A stretch of 64,000 nt of DNA from positions 927,899 to 991,898 of the forward strand of contig NC_051450.1 in the NCBI RefSeq assembly GCF_001649575.2. The letters run 5' to 3'. The notes below the pieces were generated by a model that saw only the letters and a list, made by a program, of their open reading frames with translations, searched no databases and was not told the origin of the DNA. Position numbers and translations under genes: made by a program. This stretch comes from Kryptolebias marmoratus (Eukaryota; Chordata; Actinopteri; Cyprinodontiformes; Rivulidae). Shown here one piece after another: positions 33,811 through 47,914 of this stretch. Each line of letters begins with the position of its first letter. Positions within the stretch are counted from its first letter, which is position 1.

Positions 33811-34453
33811 ATTAAGTCATTTTTAAGGTCTGGAGAAACAGCTAGAACTCATTTCCCAATACTCTAAATTCAAAGGCAGCAGGCGATTTGCATTTCAATG
33901 AATGTTAGACCTTTATTTTTGCGTTAGCTTTGGTCTTAAGTGGGTTAAGTTTTAAAAACCAGATCTTATTTTTTTTAACAAGTCAGCTTTTACTAACAAA
34001 GCTAAGGACTTTTCTCTTTTCTTATGTCTCATTTTAAAGACTGCAGCTTAGCTGGGCTACAGCTTCTAGCCTACAGTATTACCAAAGCTTAAAGATGTTT
34101 TTTTAAAAAATATATTCCCAAACCAAAAAACAAAGAACAATTTGCACATTTTCTCTAGAACAGAACCGCTCAAGGTGGCTGCATGTTGGAGTAGCTCTGT
34201 TACATTTATTCTGAGATATTGCTTTTGAAAACTTTATTTCTTGATGTAAATCTTTTTTTTTTTTGGGTGATTACTTCCTCTGTTATCAGATGCTGGGCAG
34301 CTGGAAGGATTTTTACTGAAACCTTTTTACTTTTGGACATTTTGGTATGATGTGTAACCATAACAACAAGGTGGCTTTTTTTCACAACCGGGAGCAGTTG
34401 ATTAACATCTCTTACTCTTCAGTGTTAAATGTGAAAAACTCTGAAGTCCAGTC

Positions 34454-34555
34454 ATGGCTAGAACCAAGCAGACCGCTCGTAAATCCACTGGAGGAAAAGC
34501 TCACAGGAAGCAGCTCGCCAGTGTTTTAATTCAGGGAAAACAGAGAAATATTTAG
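34454..34555 (+). pseudogene. Histone H3 N-terminal tail fragment
   Basis: From ATG 34454 the sequence reads MARTKQTARKSTGGKA, then HRKQLA: 22 codons matching the histone H3 tail with a single change (Pro16 to His, counting Ala as residue 1; CCN to CAC). After residue 22 (34519) the match stops, and an unrelated frame runs to TAG at 34553-34555. Lys4, Lys9, Ser10 and Lys14 are kept. No promoter, histone 3' stem-loop or remaining H3 body is seen nearby. It is most likely a truncated retrocopy or a captured piece of an H3 or H3.3 gene. A 33-codon peptide could be made if transcribed, but nothing shows that it is. Confidence 0.8.
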
Positions 34556-36600
34556 TTATCGTTTTGTATTTTTGTATTCCAACAATTGGTCTGGTTACTG
34601 AGAAGAACAACAGGAATTTCTATCAGTTTTCCCAAATTTCAACTAGAACATGGTTAAGTTGAAGGTGACGTCTGAGTTTTTAATTCTGAGATAAATGGAA
34701 AGCAGCATTATATTATTTATACTATTCATATTTATTAATTTTACTGTGTTTTAATTTATTCTGATTGCACTGGTTATTAATATTATTATTATTGTTATTA
34801 TTCAGGCAAAGGGACTTCCAGTGAAAATTAGCCCATTGCTAACTCAGGAACATTTACATTTGACTTGTTTAAATGTTGATTAATGGACACTGTCCCTTTT
34901 TTAATAATAATAAAAAAATAATAATCACAATTTAGAAACAGGGGATTTAGTAGATTCATGAGAATTTTTTTTAACAATAAAAAAAAATAATTGCCTTATT
35001 ACCATTTTCTACCTTTAGGGGTTAGTTTTTACTCAGAATAAAAAGAAACTTTGTATCATAGTTCTTATTTTCAGTTGTAACATTCATGTTGTCAAAGAAT
35101 ATTCTTTTCACTCCATTCTTCCTTTGTTTGAAATGTGAGCACAGGTTTTTGGGAAGGCTTTACAGCACTAAATTTTCTCGTCATACTAAATGTGTAAGTT
35201 TCATTTCATCTTTCCATTTCAGCAAAATGAACAAGTCTAGTCACAACCCTTCCATGGAACCATGTTTCGTACATTGGTAGCACACTGAAAGTTCTACTTA
35301 GGTTTTAATATTAAAATGAACACATTTAACAAAGTGGCATTATTTTGACAGTTTACTGGAAAGATGTTTTGCCAACTTGAAAACAGGATTTAGAGAAAAA
35401 TAACAATACCCATGGGGTCGGTATAGCTTTTAAAACATGCTTCTGAATTTTCCATAGTTCTTTCAAGTATTGAGTTTAGGTTGTGTCTCTGTGGAGACAT
35501 ATCTCTTGTGACTAATGCTTGTGCTTCTTAACATGCTATTTCAATAAGTTTTAAAATCATGAACAGTACAGCTGGAAGTACTGCCGCTGAAACATTCTTC
35601 TGACAAAATTTCCAAACCTTCACAGAGTGGATCACAAATTTTCAGCCTCCTGAGACATTAAAATAAGACGTGTGACACCTAAAAATGATGGATTGTTTCC
35701 AGTAATTGTTTGAGTTTGGGTCACTGTTACAGTATCAATGTGGGAAAGAATATGGTGGACACTAGTACTGGATACATCAAAGGGAAAAAAATGTCATCCC
35801 TGTGCCAAATGTATGGGAAACTTTTCCCATGATATGGCACACTTCACAAGAGGGTGCTCCCCTTGTATTGCTACACATACAAGGGTTAAAAACAAAAATA
35901 AGAGACTCTAGGATGTTGTTATGTAGCTCGAGTTTGGTGGATCTGCTTCCAGCTGTTGCGCTTTAGCATTATGAGCAGTTGCTAGATGAGATGTTGACAA
36001 AAATGAAGCGGGGCAGAAGGCTGGGGAGATCAAGGAGGTGCAGCATTTCACGCACAAAAACAAGCCTTTTTAACACTCTGAAGCTGGGAGGCTTAATTGC
36101 CGGAGAGGAGGGAAAGCTTAATTTAGAAACCACCAGGCTTTTTATAGGAAATCAGACGTAATAAGTTGCCTGCCCATTTGAGGTCATCCTCTTTTGAAGC
36201 GCGGGAGAAGAATTTTTTTTGTACAGCCTTATTTTTTTTTGTTAGATTTGGACCCGCCTATTTGGTTTATCCACCGCTGTTCTGTATCATCCATGTCGAA
36301 TAATTATCTAACAAAATGCATAAAAGTGGCTCTAAAAACCAAATGCCACGGGCTGTGAGAGACGGAGATAAATTATTTATGCTGCTTTGATGAGAGCTAG
36401 CTTGTTCTGAGAAGTGAGCATATATATATATAAATATATATATATTTTTATGTTTAGACCTCTGCAGAAGAATTTTATACATGAAAAACTTCTCCGGGAT
36501 GTTGGAGAGGGGGTGCAGAAAAGTGCCGAAGGAGCATGGTTGGTTTGCTTATTTGAAGCAAACTAGTTTCTAAGCCAGAATTTCTGGCAGGTGCAACATA
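34556..36600. other. Intergenic upstream flank of the klf6 3' side
   Basis: No gene seen. Contains a small piggyBac-end-like palindrome (35860-35889). A complex GC-richer stretch at about 35990-36240 looks unlike repeats and is a candidate regulatory element. Confidence 0.4.
35860..35889. repeat. Miniature piggyBac-end palindrome
   Basis: CCCTTGTAT (35860-35868) and ATACAAGGG (35877-35885) face each other with 8 bases between, followed by TTAA. The right half plus flank (ATACAAGGGTTAAAAAC) equals the right border of piggyBac copy 2 (46385-46401). Confidence 0.5.
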
Positions 36601-38780
36601 AACATCTTTAAAATGACAAATTTGCCCACACATACAGTTTCCCTGTGTAATTTTCTCAAAGTGCTGGATGCAGAATGAAAAGCAGCCATTTATTTACCTC
36701 CAACTGGGGGAAAAAAAAAAAAGCTTTCACAATAATAAAACTGAGAACTAACTGATGACACAATGGAGGCCAGCCAGCGTCAGATAAGAATTTCTTATTA
36801 TTCCAATAAAAAATACATTCATACAGAAATATAACAATTTTGCAAAACAATTTCAAATAAAAATTTCATAAAGCATAAACATAACAATTTTACAAAAGTT
36901 TTTTTTTGTACAAAGATTCAGTTGTGAACAAAGAGCTGTGTGTGTGAGAACAGCTGAGGTGGTGGGATGGAACAGATGGACAGAGATCATGGAAAGGTGT
37001 AAAGGATGTGAGCAAAACATAAAAAAAAAATAAAAAATGAATGGAGCTAAATCAAGGCTCAATCATCACTTGAAGAGTATTGGCTGCTGTTTCTACAGAA
37101 TGGATGCTGCTGCTGCTCTTTGCCCACAAGAGGCATCGGCAGCACTCCCAAACCTACTGCAATAAGCAGTTTCCAGTTTGCACTCGTGCTGCCTCCTGCG
37201 CTCGCTCATCTGAAATCTATACTTCGGAGGGAGCGGGCCACGGTGCGACTCGCTGGCAACATTGGATTCCTGCAGCGAGGTCAACCAACCTGGGGTGGGA
37301 GGTGCAGATCACTTTATCCTCAGGTGTTAATAACTTCAACTCCTGGCATCAGAGTTTCTGTCATAAATCCGTCCTCATCAGCTTCCAATGACAAAGACAC
37401 GCTTTATTTTTGTTTTGTGTTTTTTTAATTCAAAACTTCATTACGCACCATCAATGCTCGATGAGCATCCCCCCAAAGCCCCCCGGTCGCTCGCTCGTCT
37501 CTGTGGTTTCCATAATACTGTTGCAGCTTGGCTAAAACAACGCGCTCCAGACAGGTCAATAACCAACCTACACAGTCAGCAGTCTGTGACAGATTCCATG
37601 CCAACAAAGCCTTCAGCAATTCATTACTGAGAGGCAGTACAAGGCGAGGCCTGTCCGACTGCAGCCTGTTAATTACAATAAATCTTTAGCTTTTTCTTCA
37701 GTCCCACTTGCAGGGGGAGAGTGGTATTAGTGGGGAAAGGATACTGTGGAAAAATGACCACCAGTGCATTTCTTAGTCAGTTTGTACCCTTGTACAGCAC
37801 AACGTGGACTCCATTACGCTCCACACAGTGGTAAACCCAATTCATAAATGAATTTAAGTGCTCTTAACATACAACATTTGTCTTATGTACATAAACCAGA
37901 CTTAATTTAACTTGAGAATCAATAAAACTGGTGCTCCGACTCAGAAATGTACAAAAACAAAGAAAGGCAATCAACTGAGAAGTAGCATTTTTGCGAACAT
38001 TTCTAATTTTACAACACAGTCTGATTACGTTTGTCATTGCAGAAGTGGATCATTTGTAATTGAGCCTTGATGGAGCTTGTCAAATCACCCGGACAACAAA
38101 ACGTGACACCCCCCGAGGGAGCGATCCTCTGCTACCACAGGGCTGAGCCACTTGCATAAGGCACCATTAAGGTCAACAGTGCATTATTAGACACAAAGTA
38201 CACAATTAGAAAAATGCAAAAAATGAGTCCTCGAGGCATTCAATGAATAAATCTACACTACTCCAGATAGTTTTAAAAACTGAGATTTTCAGCTGTGTTT
38301 GCATCTCACCTTAATGTACAAACTGATAATGAATTTTTTTTTAATGTTTTCTCAAAGTGATTATTTTTTTTAAACTCCCTTGTTGGTACGTTTGAGTGGA
38401 CTCAAAAATACTGAGATTTTCAGATTCAGTGATGCAGCAGTCCATTTTGTGCACGGCCACAATCACTTTGTGCTCTAAATACTCAAAACAATGGAGCAGT
38501 TTTCACTGGTTTCTTCTAAATCTCGCAATTGTAAAACCTATCCTAAAAATTTTTTTGGAAAAGTTATAAGCCGAGCAAATTTTTTTTCCTATGAATTTTT
38601 GATGTTCACATGGACATTACTGCCACCTAGTGGCTCGGCATAATTACTTCAGTATTTTATTAGAAAAAAAAAAACATCTGAGTACTTGGAGTAGTGTATA
38701 CATTAAGAGAAACAAAGATGGATGAAAATGTGAAAACAGAAGAAATTAACAAGGCTTTATGTACAACATTGTAACATTTA
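36601..38780. other. Downstream flank of klf6
   Basis: Beyond the likely klf6 cleavage site. Further AATAAA signals on the minus strand near 38656 and 37403 could extend the 3' UTR. Contains the CTCF-like site at 38619-38633 and complex sequence at 37080-37640. No protein-coding frame is convincing. Confidence 0.4.
38619..38633 (-). promoter_or_regulatory. CTCF core motif (perfect match)
   Basis: On the minus strand CCACTAGGTGGCAGT fits the vertebrate CTCF core CCASYAGRKGGCRSY at 15 of 15 positions. It lies about 1.2 kb past the klf6 stop codon. Confidence 0.55.
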
Positions 38781-39851
38781 ACTGTTTTAGCTGCACTTTT
38801 ATTGAAACTATTTGCAGTCCTGATTACAGTGGAAACTGGAAATGAACAAACCCTAGAACCATGCAACACCTGTCTATGATATTGAAGTTATAGTATAGTC
38901 GTGTTATACCTCTAAGCACACAGCTTATACAGTCGGGACTACAAAATGAGCTTTGTAGCTTGTAAAAAAAAAAAAAAAAAAGGCTACATGACACATTGCA
39001 CATTTAGTAGCTGCACCAAAAAAAAAAAGAAAACCACCAAACGAAGCTCCTGTCATACAGTGACCTGATGGACGGAGGGGGGTTGTTTTTCAGCCCCTGG
39101 GTCACAGACCAGAAGGTGACACGTCTCTGGTCCGACCCGAGGTCTCTGAAGCTTCAGAGAAGCACCCCCCCCACCCCCCATTTCTGAGTCTGGCTACCAG
39201 ACTCGTCCTCACACTGGTACCTGGGAAAACACAGCAGGAACGTTTCCCCCCCAGAAAGCCACTCAGTCCACAGCAACATTGGTACCAGCCCCGCATCAAT
39301 CCACCTCTTCACCCCACTCCTCCCAGGGGAGGGGGCCGGTCAACCAATCTCAGACATTCACAGTGCACACATGCTTACTTCAGACAGGTTTGCAAAGTAC
39401 CAGTGTATCTGCTGTCCAGATGTCCCCAAAACATCATGCACCATACGTACAATTCATTCACTCTTTATGCTTCTGTCCCTTTTTTTTGTCTTTTTTTGTG
39501 TGTGATGAATTAAAAACATTTCTTTCCTTTCCCACCCAATCCATGATTTTGTCCTCTTGTTGCAACAGTCAACCTTCAGAGCGCCCCTCTCCATAAAAAG
39601 ACGGGTCCTGGAGGCACTGGGTTTTCAGTATGGTGCAAAACGGCATGCTTTGGCTGGAACACACTCCCACCACTCTGCTCTGGGACAGTTCAACCAAGAG
39701 ACTGGTCGGGAGATGGCATATGTTTTTGTTGTTTTTTTTTTTGTTTTTTTTCTTTCCACTTTTAAGAAAAGAAGAAAAAAGAAAAAAAAAGAAAAACGAA
39801 GAAAAAAAAAGGATTTCCCTTCTGTGTTGCTTGGTAGGTGCCTGCCCTGCT
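38781..39851 (-). other. klf6: klf6 3' UTR (proximal form)
   Basis: Sequence from the klf6 stop to the first good AATAAA (CAATAAAAGTGC, minus strand, 38803-38798). Plus-strand frames here, including one rich in poly-A-encoded lysine, are antisense shadows. The exact end needs transcript data. Confidence 0.5.
38798..38803 (-). promoter_or_regulatory. klf6: klf6 polyadenylation signal
   Basis: AATAAA on the minus strand about 1.05 kb after the stop codon. A second copy follows at 38661-38656. Confidence 0.5.
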
Positions 39852-43126
<3,275 letters not shown>

Positions 43127-43440
43127 TTTTGCAACGAAATGCTCTGTTTGGATAAAAGTAAACTAATACAGCTGCGTTTTCAGGCAAAGAAGATGTACAA
43201 AAATAAAAAAAATAAACACCCAATAAAACGATAAAAACGATTCCCTGCGATGCGAGCGAAGACTTATTCTCAGCAGCAATAAAGACAAACAGTCCTCGTC
43301 CTTCAATCCGCCACTTCCTTCTCTCCGCTCGGGCTGAAGATATTTGCAAACACAACACCGAACTGGATGACGGACAACTGCGCTCTGCAAACTTCCCTAT
43401 TCAAACCTCCAAGCCCGCCGCCCCTCCTCCTCGCGCTCGT
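43127..43440 (-). promoter_or_regulatory. klf6: klf6 5' UTR and core promoter region
   Basis: Between the start codon and the GC box (CCGCCCC, 43418-43424) no clear TATA box is seen on the minus strand, so initiation at about 43380-43410 from a TATA-less GC-rich promoter is likely. The exact start site is not visible from sequence. Confidence 0.45.
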
Positions 43441-43442
43441 AT

Positions 43443-43619
43443 CACGTGCAACGTCTTAGCCAATCAGCGGCGAGCAGCCTAAGCGACCTCGAATGACATC
43501 ACGGTTGACCAATTGCAACCCATGCCTCTGTTTCAGTTCGGATTATCTCCTTTTTGATTGGTTTGACTCATAGTCGTTCGCCGCTGATTGGTTGGTTATT
43601 TTTAGGCTTCTATATAAAG
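43443..43619 (+). promoter_or_regulatory. Divergent promoter with CCAAT boxes and TATA box
   Basis: E-box CACGTG (43443-43448), CCAAT at 43460-43464 and 43509-43513, and ATTGG (reverse CCAAT) at 43557-43561 and 43587-43591. TATATAAAG follows at 43611-43619 on the plus strand. This is a classic NF-Y plus TATA layout that would start plus-strand transcription near 43640, away from klf6. A possible donor AA/GTGAGC lies at 43686. The CCAAT boxes can also serve klf6. Confidence 0.55.
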
Positions 43620-43689
43620 CGGTGGTGTTCTCTCCTCTCCGGCAGTATTCAGTGTCGACTTCGCGTGTAGCCACATCCAGCATAAGTGA

Positions 43690-44484
43690 GCTGACATAGT
43701 CCCACTGTTCTTATGTGGTAAACATAACTGCAACTTTTATCGCAAGTGGCAATTGCAACACACCGCGCTGAGTTCAAGCTGTAACTGGTGAAAAGCAAGT
43801 GTTGACATCAGGCTCTTAAAAAGTTCCACTCAGGCAACACTCGTCTCCGGACATGATGACTCATCGATGACAGGATATTATTATGTTATCAAACAACATA
43901 TGAGTGAGGAGGAAATCAGCTCTATGACTGAAAACCATATAAAGTATCACTTCTACTTTATCACCGAAAGGCTGAACAGATCAAAGCTGTAATCTCCCCT
44001 GTAGCAGAAGTTTTACAAGTGCAGTTTTTCTTCTAATTTAGTTAAAAACTTATTTCTCTAACCTAATTTGCACTTTAAAGAGCATAAGGCAGAATTAATA
44101 TTCAGGAGTGGTTCCTCAAAGTTATTTATTTTATTTTTTTTACCCCAGTTTAGTTATTATGATACAAAGGGGAAAAATACTGTATTCAGATATCTTCCCA
44201 ATATCATTTTATACAAAAATAACCATGACTACTGTGGCAGTAGCTTCCCTTAATGTATTCAAACAGTAGTTTCCTGTCCTGTTTTGTTTGCCAATTAAAA
44301 ATAATGTGCCCCACATTATGACTCAGTTTACACTACTTCAGATTTTTTCTTTTGATTGATACCTTTTCTACAATTATGTAAAAAACGTGTCCACACAAAT
44401 TTAACAAAAACACTGTAATACTCATGCAGTGCCACTAGGTGGTGAGAACATTCATATTACATAAAACATAAGAAAAATTATATT
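43690..44484. other. Upstream intergenic region of klf6
   Basis: No ORF of note. Contains a partial CTCF-like site at 44432-44446. If the divergent transcript is real, its introns or body lie here. Confidence 0.4.
44432..44446 (+). promoter_or_regulatory. CTCF-like motif (12 of 15)
   Basis: CCACTAGGTGGTGAG on the plus strand shares the 11-base core with the perfect motif at 38619-38633 but differs in the last part. With that site it brackets klf6 in divergent orientation. Confidence 0.35.
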
Positions 44485-44501
44485 AGCTTGTGTTATGTTA
44501 A

Positions 44502-44516
44502 GGGTCAATCTGACCC
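44502..44516. repeat. piggyBac subterminal palindrome (perfect ERE)
   Basis: GGGTCA-ATC-TGACCC, about 15 bases inside the left end. It matches GGTCAnnnTGACC exactly. Confidence 0.75.
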
Positions 44517-44679
44517 ATTTCAATTTTTGTGTTGATCAAAGTGCAGGTTATCCTTTATTTTTTTCCATGAAATGTTGTGACTTTTTCTCCTCTAGGGTCA
44601 TGAACTTCTGTGTAAACTCTGGACTCTTTGATGTGTTGTGAAATGTCCGCACACAGTTTGTATACAAAGATTATGTTGC

Positions 44680-44694
44680 GGGTCATTTTGACCC
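44680..44694. repeat. piggyBac subterminal palindrome (perfect ERE)
   Basis: GGGTCA-TTT-TGACCC, second inner copy on the left side. It matches GGTCAnnnTGACC exactly. Confidence 0.75.
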
Positions 44695-44863
44695 AGACAC
44701 AAAGTAGCTGTTTAAATCAAAAAAAAAACCCCGTCTCTTTGATGTACTTTATTTTGATTGCCTCTGAATAAACACTCAGAACCAGGTGTGTGTGGAAGAG
44801 GGACTTTCTCTCCCCTGTCCTTGTCACTGTTTCCATGCCCATTCTTGGAGAAACACACCAAAA

Positions 44864-46111
44864 ATGAGCTCCAGACGATTTACAGCTGAAGAAGCTTTAT
44901 CGCAGCTTATGAACTGGGATAGTGATGTAGAGGAAGAGATTTCAGAGACAGAGGATCCTTCAGAGCCAGAGGACAATGCCATTGATGATCCAGATTGTCA
45001 ATTTTCCTATGATGAGGAGGATTCAGAGGACGAGTCTGCAGGTGTCCCTTCATCAGATGAAAACCAAGAAACGCAACAATCGTCATCCACAGGGGGGACA
45101 TGGACATCTAAAGATGGTAAAATAAAATGGTCAACATCACCACACCAAAGCCAAGGTAGATTGTCATCTTGTAATGTCATCAAAATGACTCCTGGTCCTA
45201 CAAGATTTGCTGTCACAAGAGTTGATGATATTGAATCAGCATTTCAGCTCTTCATATACCCACCCATAGAGAAGATAATCCTCAACTTGACCAACTTGGA
45301 GGGGAGGCGTGTCTTTCAAGAGAAATGGAAGCCACTGGATCCAACTGACACTTACACTGGAATCCTGGTGTTAGCTGGCGTATACAGGTCAAAGGGTGAA
45401 ACAACTGCAAGTTTATGGAATGAAGAGAATGGAAGGCCAATCTTCCGAGCAACAATGTCTTTGGAGACATTTCACATGATCTCTCATGTGATCCGATTTG
45501 ACAACCGTGACACCAGAGCTGATCAACGTGAAAGAGACAAACTTGCAGCAATCAGAGATGACTGGGATAAATGGGTCGAAATCCTGCCTTTATTGTATAA
45601 TCCTGGCCCCCATGTTACTGTCGAAATGATTCTGGATTACAACTCCACCAAAGGAGGAGTTGACAATCTTGACAAAGTCACAGCAACATATAGCTGTCAG
45701 CGCAAGACTGCCCGTTGGCCCTTGGTAGTTTTCTACAACATTTTGGATGTGTCTGCTTACAATGCCTATGTGCTGTGGATTGAGATCAACCAGCAGTGGA
45801 ATGCCAGCAAACTGTAACGACGTCGACTTTTCCTGGAAGAACTAGGTAAAGCACTCGTCACTCCCAAGATCAAGAACCGGGCCAGGCCAGCTCGATCCCC
45901 AGCAGCTGCAGCTGTCATCGCAAAGGTCCAGGGCGGGGCATCTGACCAACCCACAATGGATCCTTTGGATACAGGTGCAAAGAAACGCAAAAGATGCCAA
46001 ATCTGTCCCTCTCGAGATGACAGTAAAACAAGTACCTCTTGTGTGAGATGCAAGAAGTACATCTGCAAAAAGCACATAGTCACATTCTGTCCATCATGTG
46101 GGGAACAATGA
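44864..46111 (+). pseudogene. piggyBac transposase (PGBD4-like), in-frame deletion and one stop
   Basis: Starts MSSRRFTAEEALSQLMNWDS at 44864, the family's usual N-terminus. An earlier in-frame ATG at 44786 is less likely. An acidic stretch follows, then the dimer/catalytic start (LNLTNLEGRRVFQEKW, ETFHMISHVIRFDNR). At about 45626, GPHVTV joins directly to EMILDYNSTKGGVDNLDKV. The family normally has a long block here carrying the first two catalytic aspartates, so an in-frame deletion removed them, leaving only the third (GGVDNLDK). TAA at 45815-45817 interrupts the frame. Beyond it the same frame continues to the Cys-rich tail (RCQICPSRDD, then CVRCKKYICKKH and CPSCG) and TGA at 46109-46111. 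It is catalytically dead, but DNA-binding parts are preserved. Confidence 0.85.
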
Positions 46112-46335
46112 AAATGTTGAATGTTGAAAACCCGAGAAAATGGGGCAAGCTAAATGCAAAGAAAAGTGTTCGTGAAGAGGGAAAAATTGAATATAGTGAT
46201 TGAATATAGTTTAATATAGTTTTGGAATTATATATCTCTACTTCTTATCTATTCTAAATGTTTGTGTAATCTAAAATAAAGTTCTTATTGGTTTAGTTTA
46301 ATTTTATGACTGTTTTAAGTGGATTTACACAATAC

Positions 46336-46350
46336 GGGTCAAAATGACCC
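46336..46350. repeat. piggyBac subterminal palindrome (perfect ERE)
   Basis: GGGTCA-AAA-TGACCC, about 45 bp inside the right end of copy 2. Confidence 0.75.
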
Positions 46351-46710
46351 ACAACATAATAAATGTATTTTTTTCTTAAACATAATACAAGGGTTAAAAA
46401 CTCTCCAAAAACAACTGTAACTGTTTTTTTTTTTTAACTTTTGCCATTTCATCTCAGATATTTAGTGCTCTAATTTTAAGCTTAATGGTGACAGGATCAG
46501 GACAAAGCAAAACAGACAAAAAATAAAAAATGTAAAACTGTTCTATTTTTGTTTGGTAATAAAGTAATAGTGGGAATGCACAAAATACAGTGCATTAAAA
46601 AAAAGTTTTTACCCCCTTCAATCGTGGTCAATATAAATGAGCATTTTTGATTTAAAAAAAATTTGATGACAAAATAATTTCAAATTTTTAGAGTAATACT
46701 GTCTATCCTT

Positions 46711-46860
46711 TCATCCATCCATTTTCTTTTACCCGCTTCTCCTTTCCGGGTCGCAGGGAGCTGGTGCCTATCTCCAGCAGTCACTGTGCGAGAGGTGGGG
46801 GACACCCTGGACAGGTCACAAGTCCATCACAGGGCCGCATGGAGACAAATGAGAAAAACA
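46711..46860. repeat. Fish interspersed repeat (CCATCCATTTT...GGGTCGCAGGGAGCTGG type)
   Basis: Contains the phrases CCATCCATTTTC, GGGTCGCAGGGAGCTGG, CACCCTGGACAGGTC and CATCACAGGGCC, which mark a very abundant percomorph repeat, probably a non-LTR tail. It interrupts the Tc1 element around it, so it is younger. Confidence 0.65.
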
Positions 46861-46901
46861 ACAGAGTATAAGTGACTACATAAATATTCATCCCCTTTAC
46901 A

Positions 46902-47914
46902 TCAGTATTTCGTACAAGCACCTTTGGCCGCAGTCACAGCACTGAGTCTGTGTGGCTAAATCTCAGTCAGTCTTCCACATCTGTCCATCAGAGTTTCACA
47001 CCATGCTTCTTTACAAAACTGCTAAAGCTTTGTGAGGTTGTGTGGGGATCAGGCAGGAACAACCATTTTCAAGTCAAGCTACAAATTCTCTATTGGATTT
47101 GGGTCTTTGTCTTTGATTCGGTCACTCCAGAACATTCACCCTGTTGTCTATAAACCATTTCTGTGTAGTTTTCACTGTATGCTTCGGGTCATTGTCCTGC
47201 TGGGAAATAAATCCTTTTCTAAGCCACAGTTCTTTTGCAGACAACATCAGATTGTCCTTCAAGATTTCTTTATATTTCACAGCATTCATTTTACCCTCTA
47301 TCTTTACAAGCATTCCAGGGCCGACTGCCAAGAAGCATCCCCACAGGATGATGCTGCCATCACCATACTGTACCGAGGGGATGGTGAGTTTATGGTGATG
47401 TGCAGTATCTGGTTTTCTTCTAACGTTTTGTCTGAAGGCCAAAAAGATCCATTTTGATTTCATCAGATCACACAATTTTCTTCCACTTGACCATGCAGTC
47501 TTCCACATGCTGTCTGGCAAACTCTAGTCAAGATTTAATCTGATTTTTCCTCATCAGTGGCTTTCTCTTTGCCACTCTCCCATAAAGCCCAGACTGGTGG
47601 AGAACCCAGGCGACAGTTGTTATATGTACAGTCTCTCCCATCTCACCTGCTGATGCTTGGATCTCCTTCAGAGAGCTCACAGGTGTCTTGATGGTCTCTC
47701 TCATTATTCTCCTTCTTCACGGTCACTCTATTTGTGAGGACGGCCTACTCTTGGTAGATTTACACGTCCAATATTCCTTCCATTTCTTAATTATGTATTT
47801 AGTGGAACTCCTGAAGATGTTTAGGGCCTCGGAAATCCTTTTGTATCCACCTCCTGACTTGTACTTTTCCATAATCTGTTCTCTGAGCTGCTTGGAGTGT
47901 TCTTGTGTCTTCAT
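46902..47914 (-). pseudogene. Tc1 transposase, degraded (minus strand)
   Basis: Start MKTQEHSKQLREQIMEKY at 47914, with the helix-turn-helix region GGGYKRISEALNIFRSS. The core is best kept at 47520-47122 (MKSKWIFLAFRQNV, then YGDGSIILWGCFLAVG and ISQQDNDPKHT, the second Asp region). The last part, SPHNL...LMDRCGRLTEI and CTKY, ends at a stop at 46902, with several stops and frame changes between. A different Tc1 family from the copy at 16175. Confidence 0.8.

Larger units (their letters stand above)
44485..46393 (+). mobile_element. piggyBac-type transposon (copy 2), internally deleted
   Basis: The right end is clear: ATACAAGGG followed by TTAA (46394-46397). The left end, CTTGTGTTATG at 44487, has lost its first bases and its TTAA. 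GGGTCA-nnn-TGACCC palindromes lie at 44502-44516, 44680-44694 and 46336-46350, as in copy 1. One open transposase relic fills the middle. At about 1.9 kb it is shorter than a full element because of the internal deletion. Confidence 0.85.

Noticed and set aside
37080..37630. Overlapping frames of 60-100 codons downstream of klf6
   Set aside because: Several frames are open at once with no domain or splice support; best explained by GC-richer non-coding DNA.
43640..43860. A replication-type histone gene behind the divergent TATA promoter
   Set aside because: No histone reading frame follows, and GGCTCTTAAAAAG near 43812 does not form the histone 3' stem-loop.
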